Positions 5,840 through 11,568 of a stretch of 11,568 nt of DNA are shown in pieces. This DNA comes from DASQDN01 sp035630195 (GTDB lineage: Bacteria; Acidobacteriota; Terriglobia; Bryobacterales; Bryobacteraceae). The translations under genes and the position numbers were made by a program. The notes under the pieces are model-generated. The model worked only from the letters and a program-made list of their open reading frames with translations, ran no database searches and had not been told where the DNA came from. The DNA lies in NCBI GenBank assembly GCA_035630195.1, contig DASQLD010000362.1:1-11568 (forward strand), written 5' to 3'. Every line of letters begins with the position of its first letter. The stretch's first letter is position 1.

Positions 5840-6866
5840 GCTCGTTTGCTTCCCGGACGACCCGTTCGGCCGTAACGGCCTTCATGCAGCGATGGTCGAT
5901 GGGACATTCGCGCAATAAACACGGGCTGCATTCCACGTGCTCACGAACGACTCTGGCTAGTGGTCCCGTTGGACCGGTGCCGATATGATCTGTCGCGCCG
6001 AAGACTGCGATCGTCGGCACATTGAGCGCGGACGCAATGTGCATACTGCCCGAGTCGTTGGTCAGATAGATTCTGCATGCCGCAGCCAGTTCAATGTATT
6101 CACTAAGGGTGGTTTCGCCGGCGAAGTTATGGACCGGAATGCCCCGGCGGCGAAGGTTGTCGGCGATACTTTCGCACAACGCGCGCTCGTCTTTCGAGCC
6201 GAACAGCGCGGCCGTGTGGCCGAGTTGTGCTACGGCATCGGCGAATCGATCAGGCAGCCATCGTTTGGCGGTTCCGAAGGCAGCCCCAGGACTTAGGCCG
6301 GTGACATCTCGCAACCCCAAGGCAGCGAACTTCGCCAGTCCGGCAGTCCGCGCTTCATCGGCGCCTCCTAATCGGATCTGATCGCTCTCAGGCAGCGCGT
6401 CGATGATCCCAGCGCGCCTCAGCAGTTCGAGGTAATAAAAACGCTCATGTCTCGGAATTTCGCCGAGAGCCGGACGCTGGACGGCTGTCGTAAGCAGGAA
6501 TCCTCTGCCATCCCGCGCATAGCCGATTCGTTTCGGAATCCCCGCAAGCCACACCAGGGCCGCGGCCTCAAATGCATTGGGCAGCAGGATCGCGGCATCG
6601 AAGGAACGCTTGCGCAGTTCCTGAGCAAAGCGCCACTTTGCGCCAAGATCCTGCCAGCCGCGTGGCAAGGTGTAGGGAATAACTTCGTTCGCAAAGTTCT
6701 CGCGCCCGTAGATATCTGCTACCCACGGGCGAGCCAGAATCGCGATATGGGCTTCCGGAAATCGTTTCCGCAAGGCTTGCAGCGCAGGGAGCGACATGAC
6801 GGCGTCACCAACCCAGTTGGTGGCCCGTACCAGGATGCGCCGGAACTCGCCTTCTATAATGGGCAC
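5817..6866 (-). CDS. waaF: LPS heptosyltransferase II (WaaF/RfaF), glycosyltransferase family 9
   Basis: WaaF transfers the second L-glycero-D-manno-heptose from ADP-heptose onto the LPS inner core at the cytoplasmic face of the inner membrane. With the GTG start at 6866 the protein has 349 residues, normal for the family. Numbered from there: the N-terminal acceptor-side motif TNWVGDAVMSLPAL (16-29), SPGAAFGTAKRW (192-203), and the nucleotide-sugar site TNDSGSMHIASAL (269-281) followed by VPTIAVFGATD. A cysteine cluster near the C-terminus (Cys313, 316, 321, 327, CSPC...CP...RCM) is a usual WaaF feature. The start is ambiguous: TTG at 6881 gives five more residues; no ATG exists before the conserved ILVR. 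A TATAGA on the minus strand at 6898-6893 would give start near 6886. The 3' end overlaps the phosphatase gene by 23 bp; the 5' end almost touches rfaE2, which serves the same pathway. Confidence 0.93.
   Translation of the reverse strand: MPIIEGEFRRILVRATNWVGDAVMSLPALQALRKRFPEAHIAILARPWVADIYGRENFANEVIPYTLPRGWQDLGAKWRFAQELRKRSFDAAILLPNAFEAAALVWLAGIPKRIGYARDGRGFLLTTAVQRPALGEIPRHERFYYLELLRRAGIIDALPESDQIRLGGADEARTAGLAKFAALGLRDVTGLSPGAAFGTAKRWLPDRFADAVAQLGHTAALFGSKDERALCESIADNLRRRGIPVHNFAGETTLSEYIELAAACRIYLTNDSGSMHIASALNVPTIAVFGATDHIGTGPTGPLARVVREHVECSPCLLRECPIDHRCMKAVTAERVVREANELTSLSQQ
5868..5880 (+). terminator. Short GC hairpin downstream of the phosphatase stop
   Basis: GGCCG-TAA-CGGCC forms a 5-bp GC stem 28 nt after the phosphatase stop codon, inside the convergent waaF coding region, followed only by TTC. 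It lacks a T-tract, so it is at best a weak or factor-assisted terminator; it may be only a by-product of waaF coding. Confidence 0.2.
6855..6860 (+). promoter_or_regulatory. Consensus -10 box for rfaE2-mfd
   Basis: TATAAT at 6855-6860 matches the sigma-70 -10 consensus exactly. Transcription would start near 6867, giving a leader of about 16 nt before the ATG at 6883. No good -35 or TGn extension is present. It lies inside the first codons of waaF on the opposite strand. It supports ATG 6883 over the in-frame ATG at 6859, which would fall inside the promoter. Confidence 0.5.
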
Positions 6867-6882
6867 TGTAGTCGGTCGCAAT

Positions 6883-7356
6883 ATGGGTGTCTTCTATACA
6901 CGCGAGGAACTGGTCCAGGCGCGGCAGCAATGGAAGCACGCCGGCAAAACTGTCGTCTTCACCAACGGTTGCTATGACATTTTGCATCCGGGACACATCC
7001 GGCTGCTTGAACAGGCTCGCTCGCTGGGAGACATTCTTATTCTCGCACTGAACACGGACTCGAGCGTTCAGCGGCTCAAGGGACCATCGCGTCCTCTGAT
7101 TCTGGAACGCGAGCGCGTTGAGCTTGCTTGCGCGCTTGATGCCGTGGATGCGGTTACCCTGTTCGATGAAGACACGCCGAGGGAACTTATAGCGGAAGTC
7201 CTGCCTGACGTTCTTATCAAGGGCGCGGATTGGGCGCATTTCATCGCGGGTCGCGAGGAAGTGGAGGCTGCCGGAGGTCGCGTGATGGCTCTGCCGCTCG
7301 AGCAAGGATACTCGACCACGAAGATGGTGGAAGAAATTCTGCGGCGCGGCGCGTGA
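6883..7356 (+). CDS. rfaE2: D-glycero-beta-D-manno-heptose 1-phosphate adenylyltransferase (RfaE2/HldE C-terminal domain type)
   Basis: A 157-residue stand-alone nucleotidyltransferase that activates heptose 1-phosphate with ATP to ADP-heptose, the donor used by heptosyltransferases such as the divergent waaF product. It matches the adenylyltransferase half of the fused E. coli HldE; the kinase half is not in the window. Evidence: VVFTNGCYDILHPGH (24-38) with the HxGH nucleotide-binding motif (HPGH, 35-38), ALNTDSSVQRLKGPSRP (55-71), FDEDTPRELI (94-103), LPDVLIKGADW (107-117), REEVEAAGGRV (124-134), and the late GYSTTKMVEEI (142-152), which corresponds to the STT/SST triphosphate-binding element. 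The ATG at 6883 is chosen because its length and N-terminus (GVFYTREELVQARQQW) fit the family and a TATAAT sits 22 nt upstream. The frame stays open back to 6796, but that part is antisense to waaF. Its stop overlaps the mfd start (GTGA). Confidence 0.92.
   Translation: MGVFYTREELVQARQQWKHAGKTVVFTNGCYDILHPGHIRLLEQARSLGDILILALNTDSSVQRLKGPSRPLILERERVELACALDAVDAVTLFDEDTPRELIAEVLPDVLIKGADWAHFIAGREEVEAAGGRVMALPLEQGYSTTKMVEEILRRGA
6893..6898 (-). promoter_or_regulatory. Candidate -10 box for waaF
   Basis: On the minus strand TATAGA occupies 6898-6893, inside codons 4-6 of rfaE2. Start of transcription would be near 6886, 20 nt before the GTG at 6866 or 5 nt before the TTG at 6881. The -35 region is not convincing. 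It overlaps head-on with the rfaE2 -10 box. Confidence 0.3.
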
Positions 7357-10300
7357 TTCATCCTGCTGTACGTGACTTATTCGAAAACCTTAGTCGCGAG
7401 CCGGCCTTTGAGGAGTTAGTTCGAAAGCTGGAGCGCGACGGAGCGCAGCACTTATCACTGTCGGGGCTGACGACGACGGCGAAAGCGATCTATCTGATCC
7501 TTCTCTGGCAGGCTGTCGAGCGACCGCTGCTCGTGATCGTCGATGGCGCCAAACAAGCGGAGGTCCTCGAAGAACTGGTCGGTACGTTCTTCGATCTGCT
7601 CGCCTCCGGTCGCGACGCGCATCGACCGCAGACCATTCCTGCGCTCGACGTTCTTCCTCACCAGAATCTTTCCCCGCATTCTGAGATCAGTGAGCAAAGA
7701 GCCATCGGGTTGTGGCGCCTGGCGACGCGCGAGATTCCGATTACCATTACGCCCATACAATCGGCGCTATTGCGGACCGAAAATCGGGATTTCTATCGTC
7801 AGCTCGCAATCACGCTCCGAGTGGGTGAAGAGGAACCACTTGACGATGTGCTCGCGCATCTTCGGAGTATCGGCTATGAGAAGCGCGATCCGGTGGAAAT
7901 GGTTGGCGAGTATTCCGTGCGCGGGGGCATTCTTGATGTGTTTCCGGCCGAGGCCCAGCAGCCGGTCCGCATCGAGTTCTTCGGCGATCTGATCGAATCC
8001 ATGCGGCGATTCGACGCCGAATCACAACGATCCGTGCTTCAGGTCAAAGAAGCAACGCTGCTGCCGCTGCTCGAATATCCAAAGTCTCGCGACCTATTCG
8101 AAGACATTGCAAAAGTCACGCCGGATCGCATTGCAGTACCTGGACAGGAGTTCCCCGGCTGGGAGTTTTGGGTACCCGTGGCGCGGGAACGCAATGGCTC
8201 GCTCCTCGACCTGGCCCGTAATGCGATTGTCGTCTGGGATGAGTGGGAACAAGTTGCAGGCGCTGCGGAACGACTTTGGAAGCGTTTGCTCACGCCCGAC
8301 AAACCGAGCGACTATCCGGTCGAGAAAAGCTACTTCACGTGGGAAGAATTAAGCAACTTCGCTGCGCCTCGGACCGCGGTCACGATACGCGAGCTGGAAC
8401 TGCTGGCCGATCCGCTTTCGCAGCCGCTTCATATTTCGACCCGCCCCTCCATGACTTTTCATGGAAATATACAGGTCGCGGTTTCTGAGGCGCGGTCGAT
8501 CGTCGAGAAAGGCGGTCGAGTTGTATTTTTTGCGCCCTCTAACGGCGAACTCGAAAGGTTATCCGACATCCTTTCCGAGTACAAGATTCCGTTCCAGCTA
8601 GGCATCGATACAAGCGACACGACCGCGCCATATCTTGCTGAACGCGCCTATCTTGCCGGGACTGTCGCGAGCACTTATCTCATCAAAGGCTGGGTTCGTC
8701 GCGGCGTAACTTTTACGGACCGAAAGCTTACGATGTTCGGCTCGGAGGATTTGTTCGATAGCTCCGCGCTGATTGCGCAGCCGGCCAGTGGTCGATCAGC
8801 GGCGGCTGCATTCCAGCAGGACATCGCCGATCTGAAGCCCGGCGACTACGTTGTCCATTCCCAGCACGGCGTCGGCAGATTCGTTGCCATTCGCACGATT
8901 GCGCAGGGTGAGCTGGCCGGCGATTTCATGTTGGTTGAATACCATGCCGAGGCCAAGTTGTACGTTCCGCTGACGCGCATGGATCTGATCCAGAAGTTCC
9001 GTGGCGCAACAGAAACGGCTCCTCCGCTGGACAAGCTGGGTGGCGCAACGTGGAGCAAGACGAAGTCGCGTGTCAAGGCCAAGATGCGCGATATGGCGGA
9101 TGAGCTTTTAAAGCTCTACGCCGAACGCAAGATGGCCGAAGGGTTCGCCTTCTCGTCCGATAGCAACTGGCAGCGCGAGTTCGAAGACGCGTTCGAGTAC
9201 GCTCCTACGAAAGACCAGCTACAAGCTGTACGTCAAATCAAGAAGGACATGGAGAGCGAGCAGCCGATGGACCGGCTGCTTTGCGGTGACGTCGGCTTCG
9301 GCAAAACCGAAGTAGCCATGCGAGCGGCGTTCAAGGCGCTTGGCGACGGTAAGCAAGTCGCAGTGCTTGCGCCGACAACGGTGCTGACGTTGCAGCACTA
9401 CGAATCGTTCAAGCGCCGGTTCGCCCCGTTCCCGGTGCGGGTGGAGATGCTAAGCCGCTTCCGATCGCCCAAAGAGATCAAGCAATCGCTGGAGGATATT
9501 GCGGACGGCAAGGTCGATATCATCACCGGCACGCACCGGCTGCTATCGAAAGATGTCGTCTATCGCGATCTCGGGCTCCTCATCATCGATGAAGAGCAGC
9601 GCTTCGGTGTTCGTCATAAGGAGCGCCTGAAGGAGCTGAAGAAAAACGTCGATGTGCTGACGATGTCCGCGACTCCGATTCCTCGCACGCTGCACATGTC
9701 GCTGCTGGGGCTGCGCGACATGTCGATCATCGAAACGCCACCGAAGGATCGGCTATCGATTCAAACAGTCGTGGCGCGCTTTGATAAGGAATTGATCAAG
9801 AGCGCAATCGAGCAGGAGCTCAGTCGCGGTGGGCAGGTGTATTTCGTCCACAACCGTGTGGATTCGATCTTCATGCGGGCCGCGATGATCCAAGAGATGT
9901 TTCCGAATCTGCGCGTCGGCGTGGGACACGGGCAGATGGGAGAGGCTGAGCTCGAACGGGTCCTGCTTGGATTTATGCGCCATGAATATGACCTGTTCGT
10001 CTGTACAACGATCGTCGAGAACGGTCTCGATATCCCGCTTGCGAACACGATCATTATCGAGAACGCGGAGCGATATGGATTATCGGAACTGTATCAATTA
10101 CGCGGGAGGGTCGGGCGATCGAACCGGCGAGCCTATGCCTACTTGCTTGTGCCGGCCGATACGGAGTTGAGCGACATTGCGCGAAAGCGTCTGGCGGCAT
10201 TAAAGGAATTTAGTGACCTCGGGGCGGGCTTTAAGATCGCGGCCCTAGATCTCGAACTGCGTGGGGCAGGGAATTTGCTCGGAGGCGAGCAGCATGGACA

Positions 10301-10811
10301 CATCGGTGTTGTCGGATTCGACACGTACCTGCGGCTGCTGGAAGAAACCGTTCAAGAGATCAAAGGTGAGGAGGTTGCGCCTGAAGTTCATGCGACGCTG
10401 AATCTCGGTCTCGACATTCGCATCCCGTCGGACTATATCGCCGATGAACATCAGCGTCTGAGGACGTATAAGCGCATATCGGAAGCTAAGACGGATGAGG
10501 ATGCGCAACGGATTGCCGAGGAGTTGCGGGATCGCTACGGCCCGCCTTCCGAGGCTGTCATCAACCTGCTGCGGTTCTCTGTACTAAAGACCGTAGTGGA
10601 GCGCGCCGGAGTGGAAGCAATCGACCGCCGCACGGGAATGCTGAATGTGAAGTTCCATGCGCAGTCCAAAGTGGACCCGACGAAACTGCTCGAGATCGTT
10701 ACGAACAATGAAGGCGCGCAGTTTACTCCGGCAGGCGTTTTGCGTCTGCCATTGACTGGTTTGGATACTCCGGAAAAGATGATCGGTTATTTGACCCGGC
10801 TGTTCTCATAG
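7353..10811 (+). CDS. mfd: Transcription-repair coupling factor Mfd
   Basis: A full-length 1152-residue Mfd (E. coli 1148). It recognises RNA polymerase stalled at DNA damage, pushes it off with its ATP-driven translocase and recruits UvrA. N-terminal UvrB-like module: YSVRGGILDVFPAE followed by IEFFGDLIESMRRFD (about 188-220). RNA-polymerase-interacting domain: GDYVVHSQHGVGRFV from residue 497, with VEYHAEAKLYVPLTR soon after. Translocase: Walker A GDVGFGKTE (645-653), DEEQRFG box (746-752), SAT (772-774), and GRVGR (918-922) in the second RecA-like domain. The C-terminal UvrA-masking (TRCF) domain begins near 1024 (SDYIADEHQRLRTY). All motifs are intact. The GTG at 7353 overlaps the rfaE2 stop as GTGA and begins just before the conserved VRDLFENL; the open frame back to 7230 is low-complexity shadow of rfaE2. 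No Shine-Dalgarno is visible, so translational coupling is likely. Confidence 0.97.
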   Translation: MIHPAVRDLFENLSREPAFEELVRKLERDGAQHLSLSGLTTTAKAIYLILLWQAVERPLLVIVDGAKQAEVLEELVGTFFDLLASGRDAHRPQTIPALDVLPHQNLSPHSEISEQRAIGLWRLATREIPITITPIQSALLRTENRDFYRQLAITLRVGEEEPLDDVLAHLRSIGYEKRDPVEMVGEYSVRGGILDVFPAEAQQPVRIEFFGDLIESMRRFDAESQRSVLQVKEATLLPLLEYPKSRDLFEDIAKVTPDRIAVPGQEFPGWEFWVPVARERNGSLLDLARNAIVVWDEWEQVAGAAERLWKRLLTPDKPSDYPVEKSYFTWEELSNFAAPRTAVTIRELELLADPLSQPLHISTRPSMTFHGNIQVAVSEARSIVEKGGRVVFFAPSNGELERLSDILSEYKIPFQLGIDTSDTTAPYLAERAYLAGTVASTYLIKGWVRRGVTFTDRKLTMFGSEDLFDSSALIAQPASGRSAAAAFQQDIADLKPGDYVVHSQHGVGRFVAIRTIAQGELAGDFMLVEYHAEAKLYVPLTRMDLIQKFRGATETAPPLDKLGGATWSKTKSRVKAKMRDMADELLKLYAERKMAEGFAFSSDSNWQREFEDAFEYAPTKDQLQAVRQIKKDMESEQPMDRLLCGDVGFGKTEVAMRAAFKALGDGKQVAVLAPTTVLTLQHYESFKRRFAPFPVRVEMLSRFRSPKEIKQSLEDIADGKVDIITGTHRLLSKDVVYRDLGLLIIDEEQRFGVRHKERLKELKKNVDVLTMSATPIPRTLHMSLLGLRDMSIIETPPKDRLSIQTVVARFDKELIKSAIEQELSRGGQVYFVHNRVDSIFMRAAMIQEMFPNLRVGVGHGQMGEAELERVLLGFMRHEYDLFVCTTIVENGLDIPLANTIIIENAERYGLSELYQLRGRVGRSNRRAYAYLLVPADTELSDIARKRLAALKEFSDLGAGFKIAALDLELRGAGNLLGGEQHGHIGVVGFDTYLRLLEETVQEIKGEEVAPEVHATLNLGLDIRIPSDYIADEHQRLRTYKRISEAKTDEDAQRIAEELRDRYGPPSEAVINLLRFSVLKTVVERAGVEAIDRRTGMLNVKFHAQSKVDPTKLLEIVTNNEGAQFTPAGVLRLPLTGLDTPEKMIGYLTRLFS

Positions 10812-10815
10812 CCGG
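10796..10815 (+). terminator. Stem-loop across the mfd stop codon
   Basis: CCGGCTGT (10796-10803) pairs with ATAGCCGG (10808-10815), an 8-bp stem with one G-T wobble and a TCTC loop, spanning the mfd TAG at 10809-10811. It is followed by only TT on the plus strand. Since mfd and the next gene converge with a 12-bp gap, it is the best candidate for a terminator here, though it lacks a T-tract. Confidence 0.35.
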
Positions 10816-10823
10816 TTCCAGCA

Positions 10824-11568
10824 TCAGAAGCGATAGGTCAGCTCGACGTACCCGAGGTGGCCGTTCCTGCCTTCGGGATAAACCCCTGCGACAACAGACT
10901 TGCCTCGCGCTACGCCATAATAGCCTGAGAAAGAAAGTCCGGCTGCCATGTTGTAATCCGCGCTCACATCAAACAATGTTGCCAATCCTCGACCTCCTGA
11001 GCTGGGACGCCCGATATAGCCGAAGGTCCAAGGTTGAAATGCGCCGCCACCGAGATACCACAAGTCATTTCTCGCAGCCAGTCGAAGCGAATGAACTTCC
11101 GCGCGGATCGCAAGTTTTTGATGCGGATGAAGCATGAACTGTCCGAAGATGTCGTCATTGTTCATGAGATTGAAGAATGGAAAACGAGCATACCAGCGTG
11201 GCGTCGGGAGAATCTCAAAGAATGTGTTGTGCTTGTCGTCCGACGGATTGTCGTCACCACTACCATAGAAGTAGCCGCCGCGTATCCAAGGCTTGAGCTT
11301 ACCCAGGATTGGTGGCTGATAGCCTGCTTCCGCCGCCAAAGCGCCGGCCTTGTGGTCTTGGGAGCCCCAGGTTCCGAGTTGTCCGACTCCCCAGAACAGA
11401 ACATCGAGTTGGCCTGCCGAGGTGTCAAAGTTATGGATGTAGTGGCCTCCGAGCGTCGTCATGTTGATCGGTTTTCTATCCGGATTTCTCGCGTCCATGG
11501 GGCGGCTGTCAGTCTTTAGCACGTTTCGTGAGTCACGATACTGAATCGCAAACGCTCTCCATTCGCCG
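10824..11568 (-). CDS. Alginate-export-family outer-membrane barrel protein, 5'-truncated by the window edge
   Basis: The minus-strand frame is open from the window edge to the TGA at 10826-10824, so only the C-terminal 248 or so residues are seen; the GTG at 11522 is internal. The protein is rich in aromatic and glycine residues with alternating strands and ends in YVELTYRF, a C-terminal-Phe barrel signal. Blocks such as WRAFAIQYRD, TTLGGHYIHNF, ILPTPRWYARFPFFNLMN and DLWYLGGGA resemble the alginate-export domain (AlgE-like, PF13372) proteins found widely in environmental bacteria. Despite the family name, the substrate is uncertain and no alginate or other polysaccharide gene is nearby. It converges on mfd with a 12-bp gap and is transcribed from outside the window. 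It has no cysteines, unlike the porin at the left end. Confidence 0.75.
   Translation of the reverse strand, partial: GEWRAFAIQYRDSRNVLKTDSRPMDARNPDRKPINMTTLGGHYIHNFDTSAGQLDVLFWGVGQLGTWGSQDHKAGALAAEAGYQPPILGKLKPWIRGGYFYGSGDDNPSDDKHNTFFEILPTPRWYARFPFFNLMNNDDIFGQFMLHPHQKLAIRAEVHSLRLAARNDLWYLGGGAFQPWTFGYIGRPSSGGRGLATLFDVSADYNMAAGLSFSGYYGVARGKSVVAGVYPEGRNGHLGYVELTYRF

Noticed and set aside
6796..6882. N-terminal extension of rfaE2 (ATG 6796 or ATG 6859)
   Set aside because: It is antisense to the conserved N-terminus of waaF, absent from the family, and contains the TATAAT -10 box.
6447..6977. 176-codon plus-strand frame opposite waaF
   Set aside because: Composition is that of an antisense shadow and the opposite strand encodes an intact heptosyltransferase with all motifs.
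7230..7352. N-terminal extension of mfd by 41 residues
   Set aside because: It is rich in Arg, Gly, Ser and Ala and lies fully within the rfaE2 coding frame shadow; Mfd homologues have no such segment, and GTG 7353 gives the normal length.
1..11568. Mobile element, phage, toxin-antitoxin or defence system
   Set aside because: No transposase, integrase, terminal repeats or defence-family motifs; base composition and gene style look uniform across the window.

Overview
The window reads as an ordinary chromosomal stretch from a moderately GC-rich Gram-negative bacterium. Two lipopolysaccharide-heptose genes and two outer-membrane beta-barrel proteins with C-terminal Phe support a Gram-negative envelope. 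The protein styles (DcaP-like porin, GAF-GAF-PP2C phosphatase, alginate-export-like barrel) and sparse Shine-Dalgarno sites remind me of Acidobacteriota, but this is an inference from memory, not a search result.

Layout, left to right. (1) 1-686, plus strand: C-terminal part of a DcaP-like porin cut by the window edge. (2) 768-3190: a two-gene sugar/nucleoside-type ABC importer, a double-ABC ATPase of the RbsA/MglA type overlapping an RbsC-type permease by 4 bp. No periplasmic binding protein gene is in view. (3) 3191-3412: a 222-bp intergenic region with a strong imperfect hairpin and several short repeats. (4) 3413-5839: deoC (deoxyribose-phosphate aldolase), then 6 bp later a GAF-GAF-SpoIIE/PP2C phosphatase. 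(5) 5817-6866 (or 6881), minus strand: waaF heptosyltransferase, overlapping the phosphatase gene tail-to-tail by 23 bp. (6) 6883-10811, plus strand: rfaE2 (heptose-1-phosphate adenylyltransferase domain protein) and mfd (transcription-repair coupling factor), overlapping by 4 bp as GTGA. (7) 10824-11568, minus strand: C-terminal part of an alginate-export-family barrel, convergent with mfd.

How the genes may work together. Porin, ATPase, permease and DeoC fit an import-and-breakdown route for a pentose or (deoxy)nucleoside; the substrate is inferred only from neighbourhood. waaF and rfaE2 belong to the ADP-heptose/LPS inner-core pathway and are transcribed divergently from a boundary with almost no spacer. 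Mfd is housekeeping DNA repair, probably translationally coupled to rfaE2.

I found no CRISPR array, tRNA, rRNA, insertion sequence, phage gene or recognisable defence system. The most unusual signals are regulatory: the interlocked divergent waaF/rfaE2 starts, the deoC leader hairpin (terminator-like on the opposite strand), and the pairing of deoC with a GAF-GAF-PP2C phosphatase.
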